64,000 bases of DNA, from the NCBI RefSeq assembly GCF_014302995.1, contig NZ_CP060295.1, positions 1,798,001-1,862,000 on the forward strand. Direction: 5' to 3'. The position numbers and the translations under genes are program-made. Each line of letters begins with the position of its first letter. The stretch's first letter is position 1. The stretch is from Variovorax sp. PAMC26660 (GTDB lineage Bacteria > Pseudomonadota > Gammaproteobacteria > Burkholderiales > Burkholderiaceae_C). This document shows, one piece after another, positions 33,799 through 42,593 of the stretch. Under the pieces are notes generated by a model. That model did no database searches and had not been told where the DNA came from. It saw only the letters and a list, made by a program, of their open reading frames with translations.

Positions 33799-34489
33799 TC
33801 AATAGCGCGTCGCGTACTGAACTCCCAGGCTCTGCTGGCGCGTGGCCAGGCTCTCGACGCCGGAGGTGCCGGGCATGCCCAGTTGCGCCCCTGCGGCCGA
33901 GGCCAGCGCCGAGGACCCGCTCGTGCGGCGCGCGGGCGAGAGCGAATAGAACACCGACCATTCGGTGCGGCTCGTGGGCGCGTAGCCCACGCCCAGCGTG
34001 AAATGCCGGCGAAAGGTCGATGGCGAATTGAGGTTGTCGCCCGTCGCGGCATCGGCGTACGCCGCGCTGTTCGCCGACACGCCGGCCGAGAGGCGCAGGG
34101 CCGGCGTCGCCTGGTAGCGCACGGACATGCATGTCCTTCCAGCCATTGCCGGGCCCGTTCGCCCCGCCGCGCAATCGGATGCCGTCGAAGGACCCGTTGC
34201 CCAATGCGGAAACGCCCGAGTAGTCGATGCGCTGGTAATCCAGCAGCAGCGACAGGTCTTTCGTCGGCGACCACTGCATGCCGACCAGCAAGTTCATCGG
34301 CACGTCGAGCCGGCCATGGTCCGCCAGCAGGCCTTCGTAGGGGTCGATTCGCCCCATCCTGGTGCGGGGCGACCATGCGGCACCGAAGCTCAAGGCGTCG
34401 CTGGCCTGCCAGTACGCACCGATGCGAATGCCGGCGCCGAAGGACGCACGCGGCAGCGACGGCGCAACAGGAAGCTCCAATCGATGCAT
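33799..34489 (-). pseudogene. FadL/OmpP1-type outer-membrane porin, 5'-truncated and frameshifted
   Basis: Two frames together give the C-terminal two thirds of a FadL-like beta-barrel. The first (to about 34130) reads RIGAYWQASDALSFGAAWSP, LLLDYQRIDYSG, GPGNGWKDM; the second (33799 to about 34134) continues SVRYQATPALRLSAGVS and ends LATRQQSLGVQYATRY with the terminal aromatic expected for an outer-membrane barrel. The break is a CATG duplication at 34125-34134 (ACATGCATGT where ACATGT would keep frame). The signal peptide and N-terminal hatch are missing. It abuts the broken TetR gene head to head. FadL proteins import hydrophobic compounds. Confidence 0.82.
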
Positions 34490-34506
34490 CCGGCCGTCAA
34501 CGGCTG

Positions 34507-35105
34507 ATGGATGCGGCGGTCATCGAGTTTTCCGAGAAGGGTTTCGAGGGCACCTCGGTGCTGGCCATTGCAAGCCGCGCCGGCGTGAAGCGCCGCTGCT
34601 CAACTACCACTTCGGCGGCAAGGAAGGCCTGTGGCGCGCCGTGGTGGAAAGCACCTACGCGGAAGCGACGGCATCGCTGCACGCCATCCAGGTAGGCGAG
34701 GAAGCCGTCGATCCACTCTCTCGATTGCGCGGCGCGCTGCGGTCCTTCGCCATCATCAACGTGCTGCACCCCGCGGCGCACTCGCTGGTTCTGCGGGAAG
34801 TGGCGCAAGCGGGGCCGCGGCTGGACTGGCTGGTCGAGCACTACATGCGGCCGTTCCATGAGCTGCTCGATGCGTTGATCGCGGAGTGCCAGGAGGCCGG
34901 CCTGCTCAAGCCCTACCCGCGCGAGCACGCAAGCGTCATGATGACGGGCGTGCTGACCTCGGTGCAGTCGTCCATCCACCTGGTGAAGAAGCTCTACGGT
35001 GTCGACCCCATGACGACCGATGAGGCCGAGCTGCATGCCGAACAGGTGATCGATGTGCTGCTCAACGGGATGCTGGCGCGCGGCAAGGAACGCACGAGGC
35101 GCTGA
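34507..35105 (+). pseudogene. TetR-family regulator, frameshifted, N-terminus uncertain
   Basis: The first frame reads RLMDAAVIEFSEKGFEGTSV then LAIASRAGVKR; the second continues PLLNYHFGGKEGLWRAVVES to the end at 35105. A single missing base near 34591-34595 (CGCCGCTG where CGCCCGCTG would restore frame) breaks the DNA-binding helices. The frame is open upstream of the ATG at 34507 with TetR-like residues (ASGRQRL), so the original start lay in DNA now replaced by the porin remnant. The C-terminal ligand domain (RLRGALRSFAIINVLHPAAH) is intact. Confidence 0.82.
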
Positions 35106-35123
35106 CGCCTGCCGGCCGACAGA

Positions 35124-35942
35124 TCAGCGCAGGGCCATGCCGGCCAGTACGGCGAGCAGCAACGCCAGATAGACCCACGTGTGCACACGGTCCGGAATGC
35201 GGCCGATCAGCGGCGCGGCAACGCGAATGCCCACCAGCGAGCCCACGACCAGCGCGCCGAATGCGGGCACGTCCACATAGCCGACGTGCCACCCTTCCAG
35301 CGATGAGGTCGAACGCCACGCCAGCGCCATGTAGGTCGCGGTGCCGGCCAGCGCGATGGGCAGCGACAGCGGGTTCGCCATGGCGGTCGCGCGCGTCATG
35401 TCGATGCCCCGGCGGCGCATCAGCGGCACGGTCATGACGCTGCCGCCCACGCCCAGGAATGAGGCGACCAGGCCGATGACAACGCTGCCGAACGCAGTGG
35501 CAGTGCGCGACGGCGGGCGCACCGCAGCCGGTGCGACGCGCGTCAGGAAACCGGGGCGGATCAGGCAATCGAGGATCGTCGCGGCAAGGTAGGCAACGAA
35601 AGCCCATCGCACGAACTCGCCATCGGCCGAGACGGCAGCCGCAGCCCCCACGACAGCACCGATGCCGATGAACCCGAGCAGCGGGCGAACCTGCGCCCAG
35701 TCCAGCGTGCCCGCACGCTGGTGTCGCCGCGTGGCGAGCAATGCGCCGACGATCATCACGCAGGTCGACGTGGCGACGGCGATGTGCATGGCGGACCGCC
35801 CCACGGCGCTGTCGGCGCCGTGGGCAGCGATCAAGGCCCGATAGAGCAGCGGAACCACCACGAATCCGCCGCCAAAGCCGAACAACACGGTGGTGACGCC
35901 CGCCAGGCAACCAAAACCGGCGAGCACGAAGTAAAGCGACAC
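35124..35942 (-). CDS. Sulfite exporter TauE/SafE family membrane protein
   Basis: 272 residues from a GTG at 35942 behind an excellent ribosome site (AGGAG, 8-base spacing); longer frames upstream lack one. About eight hydrophobic helices are present, with the paired family motifs GVTTVLFGFGGGFVVVPLLY and LVASFLGVGGSVMTVPLMRR. The family moves sulfite, sulfoacetate and related organic sulfur anions across the inner membrane. It is divergent from an AraC-type regulator with 116 bp between starts, which probably controls it. Confidence 0.9.
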   Translation of the reverse strand: MSLYFVLAGFGCLAGVTTVLFGFGGGFVVVPLLYRALIAAHGADSAVGRSAMHIAVATSTCVMIVGALLATRRHQRAGTLDWAQVRPLLGFIGIGAVVGAAAAVSADGEFVRWAFVAYLAATILDCLIRPGFLTRVAPAAVRPPSRTATAFGSVVIGLVASFLGVGGSVMTVPLMRRRGIDMTRATAMANPLSLPIALAGTATYMALAWRSTSSLEGWHVGYVDVPAFGALVVGSLVGIRVAAPLIGRIPDRVHTWVYLALLLAVLAGMALR

Positions 35943-36058
35943 GAAGCGTCTCCTGAAGGCATTGAAGAATGCTGCAACGATAGATTCGCGTCGCCTGGCT
36001 CGCTTGCGCATGCAGGCCAATAATGTTTTCATTTCGGCCAATCCGAGGTCAGCTCGCC

Positions 36059-36823
36059 ATGCGCAACATTTCGCTCGATTCCGTGGACACCATCGACCGT
36101 CCGGTGCTGGCCATCGGCACAGACTACCCGCCCGACACGCTGCTCCACACGCACAGCCACCGGCGCGCGCAATTCCTGTACGGCGCGACGGGCGTGATGG
36201 AAGTCGGCACCGACGACGGCGCCTGGGTGGTGCCGCCGCAGCGGGGCGTCTGGATTCCGGCCGGCAAGCCGCATCGGGTGCGCATGCTGGGCGTGAGCAC
36301 GCGCAGCCTCTACATCGAACCACGCGCGGTGCCGCGCAAGGGCGATCAATGCGAGGTGCTGAGCGTGTCGCCCCTGTTGCGCCAGTTGCTGATAGAGGCG
36401 ATCGAACTGCCTGCCGCCTACGAGCGGCAGGGGCGCGATGGCGCCTTGATGCGGCTCGCGCTGCACGAGTTGACGCGCGCGCAGGCGTTGCCGCTGCATG
36501 TGCCTCTGCCCCGCGACCCAGCCCTGGCCGGGCTTTGCGTGGAATTTCTTCGCCAACCCGACATCCACGTGACACCCGCGATGTGGGCCAGCCGGCTGAG
36601 CGTCAGCGAGCGCACCTTCAGCCGCCGCTTCAGCCTTGAAACGGGCATGGCTTTCGGCAAGTGGCGTCAGCGCGCCTGCGTGCTGGTCGCCCTGTCGCGG
36701 CTCGCGGAGGGACAGGCCGTGACCGTGGTCGCGCTGGACCTGGGCTACGACAGTCCGGGCGCGTTCTCGACGATGTTTCGCAAGACGCTCGGGCGCTCAC
36801 CCTCGCATTTCGTGATGTCGTGA
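36059..36823 (+). CDS. AraC-family transcriptional regulator
   Basis: 254 residues from the ATG at 36059 behind GAGG; an ATG at 36023 has no ribosome site. The N-terminal cupin sensor (HTHSHRRAQFLYGATGVMEV, VVPPQRGVWIPAGKPHRVRM) precedes two helix-turn-helix units (MWASRLSVSERTFSRRFSLE and VVALDLGYDSPGAFSTMFRK). It is divergent from the TauE/SafE gene and the likely regulator of it. Its cupin domain may bind a small effector. Confidence 0.93.
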   Translation: MRNISLDSVDTIDRPVLAIGTDYPPDTLLHTHSHRRAQFLYGATGVMEVGTDDGAWVVPPQRGVWIPAGKPHRVRMLGVSTRSLYIEPRAVPRKGDQCEVLSVSPLLRQLLIEAIELPAAYERQGRDGALMRLALHELTRAQALPLHVPLPRDPALAGLCVEFLRQPDIHVTPAMWASRLSVSERTFSRRFSLETGMAFGKWRQRACVLVALSRLAEGQAVTVVALDLGYDSPGAFSTMFRKTLGRSPSHFVMS

Positions 36824-36852
36824 AAACAGACGCGGCAGCCCGGCGGGCTCGC

Positions 36853-37080
36853 TCACCAGAACTTCCACCAGGGACGCGTCACCTGGCGCAACGCCAGGGG
36901 GCGGGTGTCCAGGTCGGCGCCCTGTGTGGGGATGATCGAGTCCCCGGTTCGCCGCCGCATTTCGGCTTCAAGGGCATGCGCAATGCCGCGCGCCTGCTTC
37001 TCGCCGCGCAAGGCACGACGACGCCATTCGGCGGCATGCGCTGCGAGGCTGGCCTCGTCCAGATCAGTCAACTCCGTCAT
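36853..37080 (-). CDS. Small conserved hypothetical protein
   Basis: 75 residues: an amphipathic helix (EASLAAHAAEWRRRALRGEK) and a C-terminal WWKFW. No signal peptide or known domain. Codon use is like its neighbours and the C-terminus looks specific, so I take it as real. Function unknown. Confidence 0.6.
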   Translation of the reverse strand: MTELTDLDEASLAAHAAEWRRRALRGEKQARGIAHALEAEMRRRTGDSIIPTQGADLDTRPLALRQVTRPWWKFW

Positions 37081-37091
37081 GGGTGGGGAAA

Positions 37092-37126
37092 GAAAAAAAC
37101 CGGAAGCCTTTGAGTGCTTCCGGTTT
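37092..37126 (-). terminator. Rho-independent terminator after tRNA-Arg
   Basis: An 11-bp perfect stem (AAACCGGAAGC / GCTTCCGGTTT) with an 8-base loop, followed on the minus strand by TTTTTT. It lies 7 bp past the CCA end of the tRNA. Confidence 0.9.
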
Positions 37127-37132
37127 GAAATG

Positions 37133-37207
37133 TGGTCCCGCCGCCAGGAATCGAACCTGGATCTCAGCCTTCGGAGGGCCGAATTCTATCCGTTGAAATA
37201 CAGCGAG
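37133..37207 (-). tRNA. tRNA-Arg (CCG anticodon), atypical
   Basis: 75 bases with encoded CCA. The T arm (CCAGG-TTCGATT-CCTGG) and anticodon arm with CTCCGAA loop (anticodon at 37172-37174) are clear. The acceptor stem pairs CTCGCTG with CGGCGGG, including a C1-G72 pair and two G-U pairs, and the D stem has a T-T mismatch at 10-25. These are unusual for a bacterial elongator tRNA, so it may be a divergent or decaying gene. A strong terminator follows. The start could be off by a base or two. Confidence 0.7.
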
Positions 37208-37249
37208 AGAGGGGGTCCGGCAAGCACCGGAGCCACGCATTATCGCCTA

Positions 37250-37930
37250 TCAGGCGACCGCGGTTTCTGCGTCGTCCGCAACCGTGACATCGAGCCGCGT
37301 CCGAACGAAGCCCAGCCCCGCAAGATAGACGCGAAGCGTGTGTTTTCCCATCGGCACGAGGTCGAAGGCTTCAGGGTCGAGCAGCCAGTTCTGGATGAGC
37401 CCGCTGATGAGCGCGTGCAGACCCTGCGCCGCCGCATAGCCGGGCACAGGCAGCCGGATGTGGTTGCGGCGTGCGGCCAGTCGCAGGGCTTTTTCAAAGT
37501 CGACCACGCAGGCATTGCGCGCATCGAGGTGGCGCTGCTGCACCGAAGCCATGTCGTGCGTGTACTCGACCTTGTGGGTCGCCACGTCGAACACGCGGCG
37601 CACCTGCGGGTCGGTGGTCATGAGTGTCAGCGCGTGGATCATGCCCTCTTCGATTTCCGCCAGCGGGTCGTCGGCGCTGGCGGCCGCAGCGGACGAGCAG
37701 ACGGCCTTCGGCCCGGCTTCGAGCGGCAGGATGACGCGTTCCATCATCGCGTTGAACAGGTCGGCCTTGTCCTTGAAGTGCCAGTAGATGGCACCGCGCG
37801 TCGCGCCCGCCTGTTGCGCAATCTGCTGCAACGAGGTCTGCGAAACGCCTTGTGCCTGAAACAGCAACTCCGCAGCATCGAGCAATCGATGCCGCGTAGC
37901 CAATGCTTCTTCCTTCGTACGACGTGCCAC
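37250..37930 (-). CDS. TetR-family repressor, AcrR/TtgR-like, of the adjacent RND pump
   Basis: 226 residues from a GTG at 37930 behind AGGAG. The helix-turn-helix ALATRHRLLDAAELLFQAQG, SLQQIAQQAGATRGAIYWHF is the AcrR/TtgR/MtrR pattern. It is divergent from an RND efflux operon, and an AcrR-type operator lies between, so it should repress the pump genes and itself until it binds a drug. The C-terminal ligand domain is of normal length. Confidence 0.92.
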   Translation of the reverse strand: MARRTKEEALATRHRLLDAAELLFQAQGVSQTSLQQIAQQAGATRGAIYWHFKDKADLFNAMMERVILPLEAGPKAVCSSAAAASADDPLAEIEEGMIHALTLMTTDPQVRRVFDVATHKVEYTHDMASVQQRHLDARNACVVDFEKALRLAARRNHIRLPVPGYAAAQGLHALISGLIQNWLLDPEAFDLVPMGKHTLRVYLAGLGFVRTRLDVTVADDAETAVA

Positions 37931-37994
37931 CAAGTCTCCTGTTTTGTAAAGGCAACGCCCCTTCCGCATCGTGGGGCCATTGATTGCAGTCACT

Positions 37995-38012
37995 ATACAT
38001 CCATGAATGTAT
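37995..38012. promoter_or_regulatory. AcrR-type operator
   Basis: ATACAT-C-CATG-A-ATGTAT, 18-bp inverted repeat with one mismatched pair, in the gap between the repressor and the pump operon. It resembles the known E. coli AcrR box, including the flanking GTA. Confidence 0.8.
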
Positions 38013-38110
38013 GTAGACTAGCGGGCTTCCCCGATGGCCCGGCTGTTTATGCTGGCTTCCCGTTCGCACCGCGAACGCGCCATCTCCCGTCTTCGCTTCA
38101 AAGGAATCGC

Positions 38111-39412
38111 ATGCCTCTCCTGCATGTTTCGCGTCAATCGTCCTTTTCGCCGCGTCTCGCGACCGTGGCCGCCGTCGTTCTGCTGGTCCTCGCGGGCTGC
38201 GGCAAGAGCGACGCGCCCGCCGGCCCCGGCGGTGGTGCTGGTGGCGGCGCCCATCCAGCGCCCGAAGTGGGTGTGGTGGTGGCCGCGCCAACCGACGTCG
38301 GTCTCGTGACCGAGTTGCCGGGCCGTCTCGAAGCCTCGCGCGTCGCCCAGGTTCGCGCCCGCGCCTCAGGCATCCTGCTCAAGCGCGAGTTCCGCGAAGG
38401 CAGCGATGTGAAGGCCGGCCAGTTGCTGTTCCGCATCGACCCGGCACCGCTGGTGGCCGCTTCGCAGAACGCGCAAGCCACGCTGGCACGCGCCGAAGCC
38501 AACGCCGTCCAGGCCAAGGCCCTGGCCGACCGCTACAAGCCCCTGGTCGAAGCCAACGCGGTGAGCAAGCAGGAATACGCCACTGCCGTCGCTTCACAGA
38601 AGACCGCCGAAGCCGACGTGGCCGCCGGCCGCGCCGCCGTGACCACCGCCAAGATCAACCTCGGCTACGCCGACGTGACCTCGCCCATCGCGGGCCGCAT
38701 CGGTCGCGCCCTCGTGACCGAAGGCGCACTGGTGGGCCAGGGCGATGCCACCGAGCTGGCCGTGGTGCAGCAGATCAACCCCGTGTACGTCAACTTCACG
38801 CAATCGGCCACCGACGTGCTGAAGCTGCGCCGCGCGCTGGCCGACGGCCAGTACAAGCGCGCGAACGGCGAAGAAGCCGCAAGCGTTCGCGTGGTGCTGG
38901 AAGACGGCAGCGAATACGCCCTCGAAGGCAAGCTGCTGTTCTCCGACCTCACGGTCGACTCGACCACCGGCCAGATCACGCTGCGCGCCGAAGTGCCCAA
39001 CCCCAAGGGCGAACTGCTGCCCGGCCTGTACGTGCGCGTGCGTCTCGAACAGGCCCAGGCCACCAACGCGATCACGCTGCCGCAGCAGGCCGTCACGCGC
39101 ACCCAGCAGGGCGACACCGTGTCGGTGGTCGACAAGGACGGCAAGATCAGCAAGCGCACCGTGAAGATCAGCGCCGCCAAGGACAACCAGTGGGTGGTGC
39201 TCGATGGCCTGAAGGCCGGCGAGCAGGTGATGGTCGACGGCTTCCAGAAGCTGCAGATGATGCCGCCCGGAACGCCCGTGAAGGCCGTGCCGTGGACCAA
39301 GCCGAACCCGGCTGCCGCGGCGGCCCAACCGGCTGCACCTGCAGCTCCGGCGGCAGCTGCCGCTGCGAAGCCGGCTGGTGAGCCGGCACCGGCCACGGCC
39401 GAAAAGAAGTAA
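38111..39412 (+). CDS. RND efflux periplasmic adaptor (AcrA/MexA type)
   Basis: 433 residues behind AAGGAA. A lipobox (VVLLVLAGC) anchors it to the inner membrane. The adaptor fold shows ELPGRLEASRVAQVRARASG (lipoyl/barrel), a long alpha-hairpin (TLARAEANAVQAKALADRYK, then KTAEADVAAGRAAVTTAKIN) and GYADVTSPIAGRIGRALVTE. A Pro/Ala tail ends it. It bridges the pump and outer-membrane channel encoded next, 16 bp downstream. Confidence 0.95.
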   Translation: MPLLHVSRQSSFSPRLATVAAVVLLVLAGCGKSDAPAGPGGGAGGGAHPAPEVGVVVAAPTDVGLVTELPGRLEASRVAQVRARASGILLKREFREGSDVKAGQLLFRIDPAPLVAASQNAQATLARAEANAVQAKALADRYKPLVEANAVSKQEYATAVASQKTAEADVAAGRAAVTTAKINLGYADVTSPIAGRIGRALVTEGALVGQGDATELAVVQQINPVYVNFTQSATDVLKLRRALADGQYKRANGEEAASVRVVLEDGSEYALEGKLLFSDLTVDSTTGQITLRAEVPNPKGELLPGLYVRVRLEQAQATNAITLPQQAVTRTQQGDTVSVVDKDGKISKRTVKISAAKDNQWVVLDGLKAGEQVMVDGFQKLQMMPPGTPVKAVPWTKPNPAAAAAQPAAPAAPAAAAAAKPAGEPAPATAEKK

Positions 39413-39428
39413 TCAGGAGCGCGCCCGC

Positions 39429-42400
39429 ATGGCCAAATTTTTTATCGACCGCCCGATCTTCGCGTGGGTGATCGCACTGTTCGTCCTGGTGATGGGCGGC
39501 GTGGCAATCACCCAGCTGCCGATCTCGCAGTACCCGCCGGTGGCACCGCCCGCCATCGTCATCAACGTCGCCTACCCCGGCGCCTCGGCCCAGACGCTCG
39601 AGGACAGCGTGCTGTCCGTCATCGAACGTGAAATGAACGGCTCGCCAGGGCTGATCTACATGGAATCGGTGGCCCAGGCCGACGGCACCGGCACCATCAC
39701 GATCAGCTTCGAAGCCGGCACCAACGACGACCTCGCACAGGTGGACGTGCAGAACCGGCTGTCGCGCGCAACGCCGCGCCTGCCGGCCGCCGTGACCCAG
39801 CAGGGTGTGCGCGTGGACAAGTCGCGCAACAACTTCCTGATGTTCGTCATGCTGTCTTCGGACGATCCGAGCTTCGACCCGGTGGCGCTCGGCGACTACG
39901 CCGCACGCAACGTCGTGCCCGAACTGCAGCGCGTGGTCGGCGTGGGCCAGGCCCAATTGTTCGGCTCCGAAAACGCGATGCGCATCTGGATCGATCCGGC
40001 CAAGCTGCAGGGCTTCAACCTGTCGCCGACCGACGTCAACAACGCGATCCGCGCACAGAATGCCCAGGTGTCCTCCGGCACCATCGGCGACCTGCCGAAC
40101 ATTCCCGGCCAGGCCATCGCGGCCACCGTGGTCGTGAACGGCCAGCTCGCCAACGTCGACCAGTTCAAGAACATCGTGCTGCGCGCCAACACCGACGGCT
40201 CGGCCGTGCGGCTGAAGGACGTGGCCCGTGTCGAACTCGGCGGCCAGTCGTACGCCACCTCGGCGCGCCTGAATGGTGTGCCGGCAGTCGGCGTCGGCGT
40301 CCAGCCGACCCCGAACGGCAACGCGCTGCAGTCGGCCAAGGCGATCCGCGCCAAGATGGCCGAGCTCGAACGCTTCTTCCCCAAGGGCGTGAAGTGGGCC
40401 ATTCCGTACGACAGCTCGCGCTTCGTGCAGATCTCGATCACCGAAGTGGTCAAGACGCTGCTGGAAGCCGTGGCGCTGGTGTTCGTCGTGATGTTCCTGT
40501 TCCTGCAGAACTGGCGCTACACGATCATTCCAACCATCGTGGTGCCGATCGCGCTGCTTGGCACCTTTGCCACGCTGCTTGCGCTGGGCTTCTCGATCAA
40601 CGTGCTGACCATGTTCGGCATGGTGCTGGTGATCGGTATCGTGGTGGACGATGCCATCGTGGTGGTCGAGAACGTCGAGCGCATCATGAGCGAGGAGGGG
40701 CTGTCGCCGCTCGAAGCCACGCGCAAGGCCATGAAGCAGATCTCCGGCGCCATCATCGGCGTGACGGTGGTGCTGATCTCGGTGTTCGTGCCGCTCGCGT
40801 TCTTCGCGGGTTCGACCGGCAACATCTACCGCCAGTTCTCGGCGGTGATGGTGGCGTCGATCAGCTTCTCGGCCTTCATGGCGCTGTCGCTCACGCCGGC
40901 CCTGTGCGCCACGCTGCTCAAGCCCGTCGAAGCCGGCCACCACCATGAGAAGCGCGGCTTCTTCGGCTGGTTCAACCGTGGCTTCGCGCGCACGGCCAAG
41001 GGCTATGAAAGCGTCGTCGCGCGCGTCCTGCGCCGCGCCGCACGCTACCTGATCATCTACGTCGCGATCATCGGCGCGGTGGTATTCACCTACTCGCGCC
41101 TGCCGAGCTCGTTCCTGCCGGAAGAAGACCAGGGCAACATCATCGTCAATGTGCAACTGCCGCCGGGTGCGACGCAAGAGCGCGCACTGTCGGTCATGCA
41201 ACAGGTCGAAGGCTTCATGCTGAAGCAGCCCGAAGTGCAGAGCATGGTGGGTGTGATGGGCTTCAGCTTCTCGGGCCAGGGCCAGAACGCCGGCCTTGCC
41301 TTCGTGACGCTGAAGGACTGGTCGGAACGCAAGGACCCGGCCCACTCGGCCAGCGCGCTGGCCGGCCGTGCCTTCGGTGCGCTCTCGGGCATCCGCGACG
41401 CCTTCATCTACCCGCTGAGCCCGCCGCCCATTCCTGAACTGGGCAATGCCAGCGGCTTCAGCTTCCGCCTGCAGGATCGCGCTGGCGCGGGCCACGAGGC
41501 GCTGATCAACGCGCGCAACCAGTTGCTGGGCATGGCTTCGCAGAGCAAGGTGCTCAAGCAGGTTCGCCCCGACGGCCTGGAAGACGCGCCGCAGCTGCAG
41601 ATCGACATCGACCGCGACAAGGCCAACGCCCTGGGCGTGAGCTTCGACGCGATCAATGCCACGTTGTCGACCGGTCTGGGTTCGAGCTACATCAACGACT
41701 TCCCGAACCGCGGCCGCCTGCAGCGCGTGGTGGTGCAGGCCGATGCGCCGGCCCGCATGCAGCCGGACGACCTGCTCAAGCTGAACGCCAGCAACACGCA
41801 GGGCCAGCCGGTGCCGCTGTCGGCCTTCGCCACCACCAAGTGGGTGACGGGTGCGACGCAGACGGTGCGCTACAACGGCTATCCCGCCATCCGCATCAGC
41901 GGCGACGCAGCCCCAGGCTTCAGCACGGGTGCCGCGATGGCCGAGATGGAAAAGCTCGCCACGCAGTTGCCTGCAGGCTTCGGCTTCGAATGGACCGGGC
42001 AGTCGCGTGAAGAAAAGCTCGCGGGTTCGCAGGCCATCATCCTGTACGGCTTCGCGATCCTGGCGGTGTTCCTCTGCCTGGCCGCGCTGTACGAGAGCTG
42101 GTCGATCCCGCTGTCGGTGATCCTGGTGGTGCCGCTCGGCGTGCTGGGGGTGCTCCTGGCCACCATGCTGCGGGCCTATTCGAACGACGTGTACTTCCAG
42201 GTGGGGCTGATCACCATCATCGGCCTCTCGGCGAAGAACGCGATTCTGATCATCGAGTTCGCGAAGGACCTGCAGGCGCAGGGCAAGGGCGTCATCGAAT
42301 CGGCGCTGGCCGCCGCCCACCTGCGGTTCCGCCCGATCATCATGACTTCGCTGGCCTTCGGCCTGGGCGTAGTGCCGCTGGTGATCGCCTCGGGTGCCGG

Positions 42401-42593
42401 TTCGGCCAGCCAGCGTGCCATCGGCACCGGCGTGCTGGGCGGCATGGTGACGGGCACGGCGCTCGCGGTGATCTTTGTGCCGGTGTTCTTCGTGGTCGTG
42501 CGCACCCTGTTCAAGGGCAGCGCGCGCCAGCACGAAGCCGACAAGCGGCATGCGGAAGCCGCCGGCATCACGGAAGAGAAAGCACATGACTAA
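39429..42593 (+). CDS. RND multidrug efflux pump (AcrB/MexB, HAE1 family)
   Basis: 1054 residues, full length. MAKFFIDRPIFAWVIALFVL is the typical start. Twelve transmembrane helices and two large periplasmic loops are present; the proton-relay aspartates lie in VLVIGIVVDDAIVVVENVER and the family motifs GLSAKNAILIIEFAKDLQ and PGATQERALSVM are kept. The pump exchanges protons for hydrophobic drugs and detergents. Its last 8 bases overlap the channel gene. Confidence 0.97.
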   Translation: MAKFFIDRPIFAWVIALFVLVMGGVAITQLPISQYPPVAPPAIVINVAYPGASAQTLEDSVLSVIEREMNGSPGLIYMESVAQADGTGTITISFEAGTNDDLAQVDVQNRLSRATPRLPAAVTQQGVRVDKSRNNFLMFVMLSSDDPSFDPVALGDYAARNVVPELQRVVGVGQAQLFGSENAMRIWIDPAKLQGFNLSPTDVNNAIRAQNAQVSSGTIGDLPNIPGQAIAATVVVNGQLANVDQFKNIVLRANTDGSAVRLKDVARVELGGQSYATSARLNGVPAVGVGVQPTPNGNALQSAKAIRAKMAELERFFPKGVKWAIPYDSSRFVQISITEVVKTLLEAVALVFVVMFLFLQNWRYTIIPTIVVPIALLGTFATLLALGFSINVLTMFGMVLVIGIVVDDAIVVVENVERIMSEEGLSPLEATRKAMKQISGAIIGVTVVLISVFVPLAFFAGSTGNIYRQFSAVMVASISFSAFMALSLTPALCATLLKPVEAGHHHEKRGFFGWFNRGFARTAKGYESVVARVLRRAARYLIIYVAIIGAVVFTYSRLPSSFLPEEDQGNIIVNVQLPPGATQERALSVMQQVEGFMLKQPEVQSMVGVMGFSFSGQGQNAGLAFVTLKDWSERKDPAHSASALAGRAFGALSGIRDAFIYPLSPPPIPELGNASGFSFRLQDRAGAGHEALINARNQLLGMASQSKVLKQVRPDGLEDAPQLQIDIDRDKANALGVSFDAINATLSTGLGSSYINDFPNRGRLQRVVVQADAPARMQPDDLLKLNASNTQGQPVPLSAFATTKWVTGATQTVRYNGYPAIRISGDAAPGFSTGAAMAEMEKLATQLPAGFGFEWTGQSREEKLAGSQAIILYGFAILAVFLCLAALYESWSIPLSVILVVPLGVLGVLLATMLRAYSNDVYFQVGLITIIGLSAKNAILIIEFAKDLQAQGKGVIESALAAAHLRFRPIIMTSLAFGLGVVPLVIASGAGSASQRAIGTGVLGGMVTGTALAVIFVPVFFVVVRTLFKGSARQHEADKRHAEAAGITEEKAHD

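Noticed and set aside
33304-35105. Genomic island bounded by the H-NS gene
   Set aside because: No integrase, direct repeats or clear base-composition change; decay explains the locus.
35943-36575. Longer start for the TauE/SafE gene
   Set aside because: The extension is antisense to the AraC gene and lacks membrane helices; the GTG at 35942 has an excellent ribosome site.
37133-37207. Attachment site of an integrated element at the tRNA
   Set aside because: No integrase and no second copy of the tRNA 3' end found in the window.
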